Origin: JACVRW01 sp963837445
GTDB taxonomy: Bacteria > Actinomycetota > Thermoleophilia > Solirubrobacterales > Thermoleophilaceae
Length of the DNA: 64,000 nt
Assembly (NCBI GenBank): GCA_963837445.1
Contig: CAWINK010000003.1
Coordinates: 421,603 to 485,602, forward strand
Reading direction: 5' to 3'
Shown piece after piece: positions 9,901 through 17,798 of the stretch. The translations under genes were made by a program, and so were the position numbers. Position 1 is the first letter of the stretch. Each line of letters starts with the position of its first letter. The notes under the pieces were generated by a model. The model did not search any database, was not told the origin of the DNA, and saw nothing but the letters and a program-made list of their open reading frames with translations.

Positions 9901-10335
9901 GACCTGCCGGTGGACGCCTACGTGCCGGGCGACTACGTGCCCTACGAGGCGGCCAAGATCGAGATTCACCGGCGCGTGGCCGGAGCCCGCGAGGTGGCGC
10001 AGCTGATCATGCTGCGAGACGAGCTGGCCGACCGCTTCGGCCCGATCCCGGAGCCGCTCGAGAACCTGATCCGCCTCCAGGACGCGCGCATCAAGCTCGG
10101 CCGCGCGGGCGCCCGCTCGGTCGATTTCGCGGGTGGCCGGCTCTCGGTGACGCCCATCGACCTGGACTCGCGCGGGGCCAAGGCGCTGCGCGAGCGGATA
10201 CCGGAGGCGATCTACGACTCGGGGCGCGAGACCGTGCGCGTGCGGCTGCCGGACGAGCCGGCGGAGCGCTTCCGTGCCGTGGTCACCGCAGCGGAGGCGA
10301 TTCTCGAGGTCGCCACCGAACCTCCGGGGGACTGA
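7000..10335 (+). CDS. mfd: Transcription-repair coupling factor Mfd
   Basis: Mfd is a DNA translocase that removes stalled RNA polymerase at lesions and recruits UvrA. At 1111 aa it is near the usual 1130-1180 aa. Domains in order: UvrB-homology region (about 1-300, with FYPARGMRYES and RGDILDVYP), the RNA-polymerase-interacting domain (about 430-530, with VHEDHGIALFTGF and LELEYRDGDRVFVPSDQ), the SF2 helicase with Walker A GDVGYGKTEVA (about 595) and DEEQRFG (about 695), SATPIPRTLQMS, the TRG-like region QIRGRVGRS and the C-terminal TRCF domain. The ATG at 7000 gives the expected short N-terminus (MLRSLLTYAQNDD). Confidence 0.97.
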   Translation: MLRSLLTYAQNDDSVANLVAAARDEPQRAFVSSSLRPYLLASLIDADSERPALIVVGDDRAARDLAADLKQFLAPRQVRFYPARGMRYESHLAPPPHLVGLRIAALDALLGETPAVLVTSAVALAEKVPDPALRPRGFEIEKGGLVDLDETADQLVACGYERVEQVEERGQFAIRGDILDVYPATEERAVRCELFDVEVERLTWFSTFTQRSLEEAERVEIAPAAELAPEHRELAEIAAVSHEDDRPDVADVLPVDRFCELLDLVPANALVAIAAEEELAPALRDYWEDVTTSFHDEDAHQLYVKPEVLDAALDERAQLRLSSISQDQPHEFRAQAADTAARSLKDAEPELEKLVRSGYRTFVAWARRGEAERAQLNMARMQPAFLNGKPAPEDASLTFAHASLRDGFIAPQLKLAVLPEHRLLRRRRVERPSGPGPIASFTDLRAGSPVVHEDHGIALFTGFETKTVGGVTRDYLELEYRDGDRVFVPSDQLHKISRYVGADAGDPPLSKLGGKQWEQMKLKARRAAQALAGELINLYAERRRRAGHAFPSDSEWQLEFEGRFPYRETPDQLEAIDAVRADMEEARPMDRLICGDVGYGKTEVALRAAFKAAEDGRQVMFLVPTTVLAQQHYGTFEERLRDYPFTIEMVSRFRSPKTVRESLKGFQEGRVDILIGTHRLLSRDVRPKELGLLIVDEEQRFGVKQKELMRQLRLKVDVLSLSATPIPRTLQMSLAGLRDISVIETPPEGRRPVKTYVGDYDDDLVEKAIKRELARGGQAFFLHNRVETIDETAERVRALVPDARVLVAHGQMAEGQLEKVMLTFLRGDGDVLVCTTIVESGLDIPSANTLIVERADELGLAQLYQIRGRVGRSRERAYAYLLYPSAAALSEEAGQRLATLSDYTELGSGFKIAMRDLEIRGAGNLLGDEQSGHVAAVGFELYVGMIDEAVRLLAGDAADETAEPVRMDLPVDAYVPGDYVPYEAAKIEIHRRVAGAREVAQLIMLRDELADRFGPIPEPLENLIRLQDARIKLGRAGARSVDFAGGRLSVTPIDLDSRGAKALRERIPEAIYDSGRETVRVRLPDEPAERFRAVVTAAEAILEVATEPPGD

Positions 10336-10413
10336 GGCCGTGGCGCAAGCAGCGGGCGCTGCCCGCTGCGCCGCGATGCTTTTCTCTTTCGCTACCCTTC
10401 GCCGCCGTTCGAG

Positions 10414-11631
10414 ATGACCCACGCTCTCAAAAAGTCAATCCTCGCCCTCGCCGCCGCCGCACTCGGCGTCGCCGCCTTTACCGGCTGCGGCAACGACGTG
10501 CCCGCCGGCGCCGTCGCCAAGGTCGGCGACGCGACCATCACCCAGGACGAGTTCGACAAGTGGCTGAACACCGCCGCCAAGGGCAACGCCCAGGGTGCCG
10601 CGGCCGCCGTGCCGGACCCCCCGGACTACGAGAAGTGCGTGGCCGCCAAGGGGAAGACGCCGGTGCCGAAGGGCCAGAAGAAGCCCTCCGACGACGCGCT
10701 CAAGAAGCAGTGCAAGACCGAGTACGACGCGCTCAAGCGCGAGGTCATGCAGTTCCTGATCCAGGCCGAGTGGGTCCAGCAGGAGGCGGCCGAGCAGGAC
10801 ATCAAGGTCACCGACGCGCAGATTGAGAAGTCCTTCGAGGACCAGAAGAAGCAGGCCTTCCCGAACGACAAGCAGTACAAGGCGTTCCTGACCTCCTCGG
10901 GCATGACCGAGGACGACATCCTCTTCCGCGTCAGGCTCGACCAGCTTCAGCAGAAGCTCACGCAGAAGGTCACCGAGGACGCCAAGAAGGTCTCGGACGA
11001 AGACATCTCTGCGTACTACGAGAAGAACAAGAAGCGCTTCGCCCAGCCGGAGCGCCGCGACCTCCGCGTGGTCCTCACAAAGACCGAGGCCAAGGCCAAC
11101 CAGGCCAAGCGGGCGCTCGAGTCAGGTCAGTCCTTCAAGAAGGTCGTGAAGCAGTACTCGATCGACGAGGCGTCGAAGTCGCAGGCCGGCCTGCTCCCGG
11201 CGGTCTCCGAGGGCCAGCAGGAGAAGGCGTTCGACAAGGCGATCTTCGAGGCCAAGAAGAGCAGCATCGAGGGCCCGGTTAAGACCCAGTTCGGCTGGTA
11301 CGTCTTCGAGGTGGAGAAGGTCACGAAGGCCTCGCAGCAGACGCTCGAGCAGTCCAAGGAGACGATCCAGAACCTGCTGCGCTCCCAGCGCCAGCAGAAG
11401 GCGCTCGACGAGTTCATCAAGTCCTTCCGCGAGGACTACAAGGAACAGACCGACTGCGCGGACGACTTCCGAGTGGCCGAGTGCAAGAACGCTCCGAAGG
11501 ACGAGACCGACACCGGCCCGGCCTCCGGCGGCAACCCGGGCGGGCAGCCGCAGCAGCCGGCCCAGCCCGCGCCGACGCCGCACGCCCACGCCGGAGACTC
11601 CGCCGCAGCCTTAGTGCTGCCCGACTGGTGA
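10414..11631 (+). CDS. PpiC/SurA-type peptidyl-prolyl isomerase lipoprotein
   Basis: This 405-aa secreted foldase has a lipoprotein signal (basic start, hydrophobic core, lipobox AFTGC at about residues 22-26), so it should be anchored on the outer face of the membrane. A SurA_N-like helical chaperone region (about 35-200, rich in Lys) precedes the parvulin/PpiC domain (about 205-305, with AQPERRDLRVVLTKTEA and QFGWYVFEVEKV). A polar Gly/Pro/Gln tail closes the protein. Its TGA overlaps the GTG start of mazG, so it is probably cotranscribed with mazG and eno. PrsA/SurA-like proteins in this place downstream of mfd are common in Gram-positive genomes. Confidence 0.9.
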   Translation: MTHALKKSILALAAAALGVAAFTGCGNDVPAGAVAKVGDATITQDEFDKWLNTAAKGNAQGAAAAVPDPPDYEKCVAAKGKTPVPKGQKKPSDDALKKQCKTEYDALKREVMQFLIQAEWVQQEAAEQDIKVTDAQIEKSFEDQKKQAFPNDKQYKAFLTSSGMTEDDILFRVRLDQLQQKLTQKVTEDAKKVSDEDISAYYEKNKKRFAQPERRDLRVVLTKTEAKANQAKRALESGQSFKKVVKQYSIDEASKSQAGLLPAVSEGQQEKAFDKAIFEAKKSSIEGPVKTQFGWYVFEVEKVTKASQQTLEQSKETIQNLLRSQRQQKALDEFIKSFREDYKEQTDCADDFRVAECKNAPKDETDTGPASGGNPGGQPQQPAQPAPTPHAHAGDSAAALVLPDW

Positions 11632-12238
11632 CTACCGATCTGTCAGCTGCGCTCGAGCGGCTGGACGAGATCACACGCAGGCTCCGCCGCGAGTGCCCCT
11701 GGGACCGCGAGCAGGACGAGCGCTCGATCGTGCCGCACACGGTCGAGGAGGCCTACGAGCTGGCGGACGCCGCGCACTCGGGCGATGACGCCAAGTTGCT
11801 GGACGAGCTGGGCGACGTGCTCTTTCAGGTCTACTTCCTGTCGCTCCTGATGGAGGAGCGCGGACAGGGCAGCCTGGCCGAGGTGGCCGAGCACTGCCGC
11901 CAGAAGCTGATCCGCCGCCACCCGCACGTGTTTGGTCGTTCCGGAGCCGCGGGCGGCGAAGGGACACGGCCGGTGATGTGATCCGCAACTGGAACCAGAT
12001 CAAGCGCGACGACGAGCGCGGCGGAGAGATGTTCGGCGAGATCCCGGAGACGCTTCCGTCGACCCTCTACGCGAAGAAGATCCTCAAGCGGGCCGGCCGA
12101 CCTTTCGAGGCCGCCGACGCAGACCCGGGTGACCTCCTGCTCGCCGCCGTGCGCGATGCGCTCGAGGCGGGAGCTGATCCAGAGCTCGCCCTCAGGCAGG
12201 CGGCCGATCGTTTTCGAGCACAGGTGGAGGCAGAGTGA
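11628..12238 (+). pseudogene. mazG: MazG nucleoside triphosphate pyrophosphohydrolase, frame broken once
   Basis: MazG hydrolyses (d)NTPs to NMPs and PPi. Starting at a GTG that overlaps the preceding stop, the first part carries the MazG fold signature ECPWDREQ, then the metal-binding EEAYEL and DELGDVLFQVYF. The frame is lost near 11940-11960 after RRHPHVFG. The other frame resumes with DTAGDVIRNWNQIK and runs to AQVEAE at 12238. The net change equals two extra or one missing base. Corrected length would be about 202 aa, shorter than the two-domain E. coli protein but normal for single-domain MazG. The 3' end overlaps the enolase GTG. Confidence 0.85.
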
Positions 12239-13507
12239 GCAGCATCGACCGAAGTCCACGCCCGTCAGGTCCTCGACTCGCCGGGGGAACCCCACGGTCG
12301 AGGTCGATGTGGTGCTGAAGTCCGGCGCCTCGGGTCGCGCCGCCGTGCCCTCGGGCGCCTCCACGGGCGAGTTCGAGGCAGTAGAGCTCCGTGACGCAGG
12401 CCACGCCTGGGCGGGCAAGGGGGTGACCAAGGCGGTGGCGAACGTGAACGGCGAGCTTGCCGAGGCGGTGGGCGGCCTCGACCCCGCCGACCAGGCCGGC
12501 GCTCGACCGCACGATGATCGAGCTCGACGGCACGCCCAACAAGGCGCGGCTGGGCGCCAACGCGATCCTGGGCGTCTCGCTCGCCGCGGCGAAGGCCGCC
12601 GCGGCCGAGGCGGGCTCGCCGCTCTGGCGACTACCTTGGGGGCTCGGAGGCGCATGTGCTGCCGGTGCCGATGATGAACGTGCTGAACGGCGGTGCGCAC
12701 GCCGACAACAAGGTCGACTTCCAGGAGTTCATGATCATGCCGGTGGGGGCGCCGAGCTTCTCGGAGGGGCTCCGCATCGGGGTGGAGGTGTTCCACGCCC
12801 TCAAGCGCACCCTCCACGACCGCGGGCTCTCCACGGCCGTGGGTGACGAGGGTGGCTTCGCGCCCGACCTCGACTCGAACGAGGCAGCGCTCGAGATGCT
12901 GATGGCGGGAATCGAGGCGGCGGGTCACCGTCCGGGCGACGACGTGGCAATCGCGCTCGACCCGGCCACCAGCGAGATCTTCCACGATGGCGCCTACGTG
13001 CTCGAGCACGAGGGCCGCACGCTCTCCTCCGAGGAGATGGCCGACTACTGGGCCGACGTGGTCTCCCGCTACCCGATCGTCTCGATCGAGGACGGGATGG
13101 ACGAGGAGGACTGGGACGGCTGGAAGCGGCTGACCGAGCGGATTGGCGAGCAGGTGCAGCTGGTGGGAGACGACCTGTTCGTGACGAACACGGAGCGCCT
13201 GAAGCGCGGCATCGAGCTGGGCGTGGCGAACTCGATCCTGGTGAAGGTGAACCAGATCGGCACGCTCACGGAGACGCTCGCGGCGATGCGGATGGCCGAG
13301 GAGGCCGGCTACACCGCCGTGATGTCACACCGCTCGGGCGAGACCGAGGACACCACGATCGCCGACCTCGCGGTGGCCACGGGCTGCGGTCAGATCAAGA
13401 CCGGCGCGCCCTCACGCTCGGACCGGGTGGCGAAGTACAACCAACTGCTGCGGATCGAGGAGGCGCTCGGCGCCGACGCGACCTACGGCAAGTTCTCGAT
13501 CACGTAG
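12235..13507 (+). pseudogene. eno: Enolase, interrupted by four +1 frame breaks
   Basis: Enolase converts 2-phosphoglycerate to phosphoenolpyruvate and is normally essential. Every part is here but in successive frames: a GTG start, then VHARQVLDS, then RGNPTVEVDVVLKSGASGRA, then LDRTMIELDGTPNKARLGAN, then YLGGSEAHVLPVPMMNVLNG to the end. The breaks lie near 12253, 12281-12287 (in a C/G run), about 12505 and about 12631. Each is repaired by deleting a single base, giving 422 aa, exactly the family length. Catalytic residues survive (PSGASTG, VGDEGGFAPD, SIEDGMDEEDW, KVNQIGT, SHRSGETED). Four separate same-direction indels in 400 bp of an otherwise perfect essential gene point to sequence error more than to decay. 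Confidence 0.93.
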
Positions 13508-13776
13508 GAGCGCTCACCCACGCGCACCATGCCGAGACGACGAGCCTCGCGCTCCAGCGCACCGGGGTCGCGAAGGGCACGGAGTCGCTGCTTCAGGTCC
13601 CGGTTCTCCTTCGAGAGGTCGCTCAGCACCTGCTTCTGGTGCCCAGCGGTGCCGGACTGCTTGATCCAGTGCCGCGCGGGAGAGGCGTAGGCGAACACGA
13701 TCATCAGAAGCGTGCCCAACAGGGCCACGCGACCAAGGCGATCCCAGCGGATTCCGGTGCGGCGACGAGGAGCCAT
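13483..13776 (-). CDS. FtsB/DivIC-like septum formation initiator
   Basis: This 97-aa bitopic membrane protein has a basic N-terminus (MAPRRRTG), one transmembrane helix (about residues 15-33), an extracytoplasmic coiled coil (about 40-75, with VLSDLSKENRDLKQRLRAL) and a short C-terminal domain. The layout is that of FtsB/DivIC, which bridges FtsL and FtsQ in the divisome. The ATG at 13776 is chosen over a longer frame because it starts right before the basic/TM segment. Its position beside eno matches many actinobacteria. It converges on eno with a 25-bp overlap of coding ends. Confidence 0.85.
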   Translation of the reverse strand: MAPRRRTGIRWDRLGRVALLGTLLMIVFAYASPARHWIKQSGTAGHQKQVLSDLSKENRDLKQRLRALRDPGALEREARRLGMVRVGERSYVIENLP

Positions 13777-13811
13777 CCGGACCGCCTTCGCCGCCCGACG
13801 GCAGAGTCCTA

Positions 13812-14138
13812 CTACGGCTTTTCGTGCTTCTCGCGCGGGCGGCCGCCCGCGTAGTCCTTCGCCTCGCGCAGGTAGCGGGCGAAGGCGGCGTCCACGACGT
13901 TTGCGGCGTCGGTGCCGGCCGCCTCGCGGCGGGCGAGTTCGAGCGCCCAGTCCGTGTCCTTCGCGTAGAGATCGGCCAGCTCGTCGACCATGAAGCTCGA
14001 CCCGAGGCGGCGGCGGAGTTCCTCGACCACCACGTCGGCCGCGCGTTCGAGGTCGGCCTGCGCGGGCTCGGGCGTGCCGGATATCCGGCGTTCCCCCTCG
14101 CGCCACTGGTAGAGCGCATTTTCGACCGCGTAAGCCAT
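13812..14138 (-). CDS. Conserved small helical protein of unknown function
   Basis: This 108-aa soluble protein (MAYAVENALYQWREGERR...) has no signal peptide, TM helix or recognisable catalytic motif. It is rich in Ala, Glu and Arg and is predicted mostly helical. The C-terminus is basic and polar (GGRPREKHEKP). It lies just upstream of the FtsB-like gene on the same strand with a 35-bp gap and could be cotranscribed with it. I do not recognise a named family; similar small proteins beside eno/ftsB in related genomes are an impression rather than a search result. Coding is supported by codon-position GC bias and the compact spacing. Confidence 0.7.
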   Translation of the reverse strand: MAYAVENALYQWREGERRISGTPEPAQADLERAADVVVEELRRRLGSSFMVDELADLYAKDTDWALELARREAAGTDAANVVDAAFARYLREAKDYAGGRPREKHEKP

Positions 14139-14164
14139 GGCGGCCGAGGCTAGCGCGTCAGGGC

Positions 14165-14785
14165 CTAGTCGTCGTCCTCGGCGTCGCCGGCTTCCTCGCC
14201 GGCGCGGCTGATCACGATGCGATTGGTCTCGATCGTGACCGTGACCGGGCGGTGGCCCGCCCAGTGCTCGGCATAGGTCGGGTCATCCTGCACGGCAGGG
14301 TCGAGCCAGAGCCCGTAGCCCTCCTCGCCGTGGTCGAACGTCCCCTCCAGGGCCTTCGGCTTGCGGGCGCGGCTGCGGCCGCGGCCGCCACGGCGCCCAC
14401 GGCGCCGGCGGGCCGGGGCCTTGGTGGCGCCCTCGCCCCCCTCGGCGTCGGCCCCGTCGTCGTCGCCCTCGGCGTCCGCGCCGTCATCGCCGTTCGCCGA
14501 CTCGTCATCGGTGTCCGCTTCCTGCTCGGCCTGGCGCTCGGCTTCGAGGGCCTCGGCCACGAGAGCGTCGTCCTCGGCACGCAGGTCGGGCTCCTCCGCC
14601 TCGGTGCCCGGCACGAATGTCTCCCCCTCAGCCGCGTCGGCCGGCGCCAACTCGTGCTCGCGCTTGAAGGCACGAATATCTCCGACGGAAACGTCGAGCT
14701 GATGGGCGATCCAGGCGTCGGTGCGCCCCTGGCGCACCCATGTGCGGATCTGGTTCAGCTGCGGCTTCAGCGATCGACGTGCCAA
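14165..14785 (-). CDS. HTH-containing protein with acidic and Arg/Gly-rich linkers, function unknown
   Basis: This 206-aa protein has three parts. An N-terminal segment (about 1-45, WVRQGRTDAWIAHQLDVSVG) looks like a helix-turn-helix. A long, highly acidic Asp/Glu/Ala stretch (about 60-125) follows, then a short very basic patch RRRRGRRGGRGRSRARK. The C-terminal domain (about 150-195, with GYGLWLDPAVQDDPTYAEHW) ends in another acidic tail. Alternating charge blocks suggest nucleic-acid or ribosome contact, but no function is known to me. It is the first gene of the leftward group ending at ftsB and is divergent from csrA across an 87-bp gap. Confidence 0.7.
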   Translation of the reverse strand: MARRSLKPQLNQIRTWVRQGRTDAWIAHQLDVSVGDIRAFKREHELAPADAAEGETFVPGTEAEEPDLRAEDDALVAEALEAERQAEQEADTDDESANGDDGADAEGDDDGADAEGGEGATKAPARRRRGRRGGRGRSRARKPKALEGTFDHGEEGYGLWLDPAVQDDPTYAEHWAGHRPVTVTIETNRIVISRAGEEAGDAEDDD

Positions 14786-14872
14786 ACGGCGGCGGAGACT
14801 AGCAACGGTTGGACATTGCGCGCCAGCGCCCAGACTGCTTTATTGGGGGAGGGAATTCCTTCGGCAGGGGAG

Positions 14873-15112
14873 ATGACCGGCGTGCTCGTTCTCACGCGTA
14901 AGTCCAACCAGAGCATCATGATCGGCGACGACATCGAGATTTCGGTGCTCGCGATCATGGGCGAGAAGGTCCGAATCGGAATTCAGGCGCCACGGTCCGT
15001 GCCGGTCTTTCGGCGTGAGGTCTACGTCGAGATCCAGGAGGATCAGGAGACCGTGGAGGAGCACGCGGACGTGAGTCGAGCCCTCGAAGGGCTCAAATCC
15101 GAGACCGGCTAG
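14873..15112 (+). CDS. csrA: CsrA/RsmA post-transcriptional regulator
   Basis: CsrA binds GGA-containing leaders of mRNAs and blocks or alters translation. The 79-aa product begins with the canonical MTGVLVLTRKSNQSIMIGDD, keeps the conserved VLAIMGEKVRIGIQAP core and ends RREVYVEIQEDQ, with an acidic extension of about 15 residues. A purine-rich ribosome-binding site (GGCAGGGGAG) lies just before the ATG at 14873, which fixes the start although the frame is open upstream. In Gram-positives csrA normally sits with fliW among flagellar genes; here no fliW or flagellar gene is nearby. The 216 bp downstream hold no gene that I can see. Confidence 0.93.
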   Translation: MTGVLVLTRKSNQSIMIGDDIEISVLAIMGEKVRIGIQAPRSVPVFRREVYVEIQEDQETVEEHADVSRALEGLKSETG

Positions 15113-15328
15113 GGCCCAACCGAGGCCGCACCCTCACCCAAAGCAGGTCGACAACTCGACACTCGACGGCTGTCGCGAGGGGGTTGTAGAGATTCGCGTT
15201 CGAATAGCGGGCGAACCCGCCGCACCCCTCCGCAGAAGCCATCGAAAGGCGACTTGTCGATTTAGCCACCCCTTCACCGCAGCCGTAGACGCCGGCGGCG
15301 CCGGAAGCGATCGCGGAAGAATGCCCGG

Positions 15329-15643
15329 CTAGCCGCCGGCCAGCATCGCCAGCGTCTCGAACATAACGACGGTGACGATGACCGCTGTCACGAGGATCGT
15401 GAGAGCGAGAAAGGCGAAGCGGAAGGACCCCTGCTTGCGCGTGCGCTCGACCCGGCGGACCCGGGAACGCTGGGCGGACTCCTTGCGGAGCCGCTCCCTG
15501 CGCACGATCGACTCGGCCGCTTCCTCGCGGAAGGCCTCCTCGAACTGCGCCAGTGACTGCCTCATGCGCATGCTCGGCGGAAGGCTACCAGCGGGGTCTC
15601 CAGCCAGAGCCCGGCGCTCGCGTATACGTAACAACGCGCTCAT
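15329..15643 (-). CDS. Small single-pass membrane protein, unknown
   Basis: This protein of 104 aa has a basic, charged N-terminal two-thirds (SLAQFEEAFREEAAESIVRR then RVRRVERTRKQG) and one C-terminal transmembrane helix (about residues 78-100, FAFLALTILVTAVIVTVVMF), a tail-anchored layout. The ATG at 15643 overlaps the stop of the upstream DUF2090 gene (ATGA), so the two are probably translated together; an internal ATG at 15571 would give an 80-aa version. No known family recognised. Confidence 0.65.
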   Translation of the reverse strand: MSALLRIRERRALAGDPAGSLPPSMRMRQSLAQFEEAFREEAAESIVRRERLRKESAQRSRVRRVERTRKQGSFRFAFLALTILVTAVIVTVVMFETLAMLAGG

Positions 15644-16572
15644 GCGGCCGCGTGCTCCCGCGCCGCCTCCCTGTACACCTGCACGAAACGCAGGTACTTC
15701 TCGGCGATCTGGTCCACCGCGTCGCCGCGCTCGATGTCGCCTTCGAGGAACCCCTTGAGGGCGTCCCACCAGATCGTGCGGCCGATCGCAAAGCCGGCGT
15801 AGCCCTCCACGGGCGCGCCGGTGCGCAGCCAATGCTCCACCTTGGCGTCGTTGGCGCCGCGGCCCAGCACCACGCAGATCACGCCGTCGCGGCCGTCGCG
15901 CCGGGCGGTCTCCGAGATGCGCTCGCAGTCCTCCTGCGAGTCGATCCCCTCGATCTTCCAGATGTCAGCCTCGATGCCGTGGTCCTGGAGCTCGATGATC
16001 GCCCGGCGCATCAGCTCGGGGCGCAGCTCGGCGTCGTAGCGCTCCTCGTCCCCACCCACCTTCTCGAGCTGGTGCGACTCGGCGGGCACCAGCAGCTCGA
16101 AGAGGAACTTGCGGTCGTTCTCGTGGAGCCAGTCGGCCAGCCGCTTGAGCTTCTCGGACTGGACCCGATTCATGTCGGCGTCGCCCTCGGGGTTGTAGCG
16201 CACGAGCACCTTGGAGAAGTCGGGGTCGAACTGCTCGATGTGGGCGCCGAAGTCGTCGCCGTACTCGAAGTCGAACTCGTTCTGCCCGGACTTCTCGACG
16301 GGCATCGCCAGCAGCAGGCCGCGCTCCTTGGCGTCCTGGGGCATCCGCGTGGGAGCGCCGAACTGCTCGTCCACGAGGCAGCCGGTGGCGTGCGGGTCGA
16401 CCCCCTGCTCCGTCGCCTTCAGCAGACCTTCGAAGATGAGGTGCTTGGCGTCGGCGATCGTCTCCGTCTGCTCGGCCGTGGGGTCGCCCTGGATGCCGAA
16501 CATCTTCTTCTGGAAGGACCCGCGATGGTCGAACGCGAGGATGTAGAGCTTGCCGTCGTAGCCGAGTGACAT
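15640..16572 (-). CDS. DUF2090 (IolC C-terminal-like) aldolase-fold protein
   Basis: This 310-aa cytosolic protein matches the DUF2090 family, found alone or fused to the C-terminus of the myo-inositol enzyme IolC (5-dehydro-2-deoxygluconokinase) and presumed to be a class I aldolase-like TIM barrel. Evidence: N-terminal LYILAFDHRGSFQKKMFG, central FLFELLVPAESHQLE, then IWKIEGIDS and VVLGRGA near the end of the barrel, and GFAIGRTIWWDAL. A stand-alone copy without iolC, iolB or other inositol genes nearby leaves the substrate open; sugar-phosphate aldol cleavage is inference. It is divergent from the GCS2 ligase with only 47 bp between starts. Confidence 0.8.
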   Translation of the reverse strand: MSLGYDGKLYILAFDHRGSFQKKMFGIQGDPTAEQTETIADAKHLIFEGLLKATEQGVDPHATGCLVDEQFGAPTRMPQDAKERGLLLAMPVEKSGQNEFDFEYGDDFGAHIEQFDPDFSKVLVRYNPEGDADMNRVQSEKLKRLADWLHENDRKFLFELLVPAESHQLEKVGGDEERYDAELRPELMRRAIIELQDHGIEADIWKIEGIDSQEDCERISETARRDGRDGVICVVLGRGANDAKVEHWLRTGAPVEGYAGFAIGRTIWWDALKGFLEGDIERGDAVDQIAEKYLRFVQVYREAAREHAAA

Positions 16573-16580
16573 TTAGGTAC

Positions 16581-16610
16581 TTCTCCTTGTCGTGTCCCCT
16601 GGGTTATACC
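16581..16610 (+). promoter_or_regulatory. Probable promoter of the GCS2-type ligase gene (leaderless)
   Basis: A good -10 box, TATACC at 16605-16610, lies 10 nt before the ATG at 16620, with a weak TTCTCC at 16581-16586 as possible -35 (18-bp spacer). The distance implies a transcript starting at or within a few bases of the start codon, as is frequent in actinobacteria. The stretch CCTGGGTTATA also precedes the candidate ncRNA near 40385. Confidence 0.45.
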
Positions 16611-16619
16611 CTGCGCGCG

Positions 16620-17756
16620 ATGGAGCACCGGTTCTCGGGCCCCTCCTTCACCCTCGGGATCGAGGAGGAGCTAATGATCGTGGACGAGGAGACGCTCGAC
16701 CTGGTGAATTCCATCGAGCGGCTGCTCTCCGATCTCACTGACGTACCCACCGAGGGCGAGGTCAAGCCCGAGCTGATGGAGTCGGTCTGCGAGATCGCCA
16801 CGACGCCTGTGAAGAACACGGTCGAGGCGGGTGTCCAGCTGCGCTCGATGCGGCGGACCGTGAACCAGGTGGCGCAGCGGCACGGCCTGGCGATCGGTTC
16901 CGCGGGCACCCACCCGTTCGCCCTCTGGGAGGACCAGCGGATCGTCGCGCGACCGCGCTACCGCGACCTGATCTCCGGGCTCCAGTTCGTGGCGCGCCAG
17001 GAGATCATCTTCGGCATCCACGTACACGTCGGCGTGGACCATCCCGACAAGGCGATCCACGTGACCAACGGGATGCGGGTACACCTGCCGCTGCTCCTCG
17101 CGCTGTCGTGCAACTCGCCGTTCTGGCGCGGCGACAGCACCGGGCTCGACTCCACCCGCACGCCGATCTTCCGTGCCTTCCCGCGCGTGGGCATCCCGCC
17201 GCGCTACGACGACTTCGAGGACTGGGCGCGCCGGATCGATTTCATGATGCAGTCGAAGGTCATCGGCGACTACACCTACCTCTGGTACGACGTGCGCCCG
17301 CACCCGAACTTCGGCACCGTCGAGGTGCGCGTGATGGACTCCCAGACGCGCGTGGAGCACACGCTCGCGCTCGCCGCGCTGGTCCAGGCGATGGTCAAGG
17401 AGCTCGCGGAGCACTTCGACGAGGGGAAGAAGCTCTCGCGCTACCCGTACGAGATGCTCGACGAGAACAAGTGGATGGCCGCCCGCCATGGGCTCGGCGC
17501 GCACCTGGTGGACCTGCCCGACAAGGACCGGGTGCCCGTACCGGAGCTCACGCGGCGCCTGATGGAGCGCCTTCGTCCCCACGCCGAGGAGCTCGGCTCC
17601 GAGGCGGACTTCGACTGCATCGAGGAGATCCTGGACCACGGGAACGGCGCGTCGCGCCAGGAGGTGGTCTACGAGGCGAACCACGACCTGCGGGAGGTCG
17701 TGCGCGAGATCCTCGACGCGACGGTGCCAGAGGCCGCGGGGGCAACCGGCGAATAA
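16620..17756 (+). CDS. YbdK/GCS2-family carboxylate-amine ligase
   Basis: This 378-aa protein belongs to the glutamate-cysteine ligase 2 superfamily, ATP-grasp-like enzymes joining an amine to a carboxylate. Hallmarks are the N-terminal FTLGIEEELMIVDEETLDL (metal/substrate Glu cluster), GSAGTHPFALWEDQ, GIHVHVGVDHPDKAI and the R-rich FGTVEVRVMDSQTR. Length agrees with the YbdK subgroup (about 370 aa), whose in vivo product is uncertain; a weak gamma-glutamylcysteine ligase activity is known for E. coli YbdK. The ATG at 16620 is chosen because it sits just before the conserved start and behind the -10 box. It stands alone between divergent and downstream genes. Confidence 0.88.
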   Translation: MEHRFSGPSFTLGIEEELMIVDEETLDLVNSIERLLSDLTDVPTEGEVKPELMESVCEIATTPVKNTVEAGVQLRSMRRTVNQVAQRHGLAIGSAGTHPFALWEDQRIVARPRYRDLISGLQFVARQEIIFGIHVHVGVDHPDKAIHVTNGMRVHLPLLLALSCNSPFWRGDSTGLDSTRTPIFRAFPRVGIPPRYDDFEDWARRIDFMMQSKVIGDYTYLWYDVRPHPNFGTVEVRVMDSQTRVEHTLALAALVQAMVKELAEHFDEGKKLSRYPYEMLDENKWMAARHGLGAHLVDLPDKDRVPVPELTRRLMERLRPHAEELGSEADFDCIEEILDHGNGASRQEVVYEANHDLREVVREILDATVPEAAGATGE

Positions 17757-17798
17757 GCGTCGGGCAGGCATGCAGCGCCGGGTACTCTGAGAGGCACC

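Noticed and set aside
7633..10422. 929-aa minus-strand frame opposite mfd
   Set aside because: His/Arg/Leu-rich antisense frame, a usual product of GC-rich codon bias; mfd on the plus strand is unmistakable.
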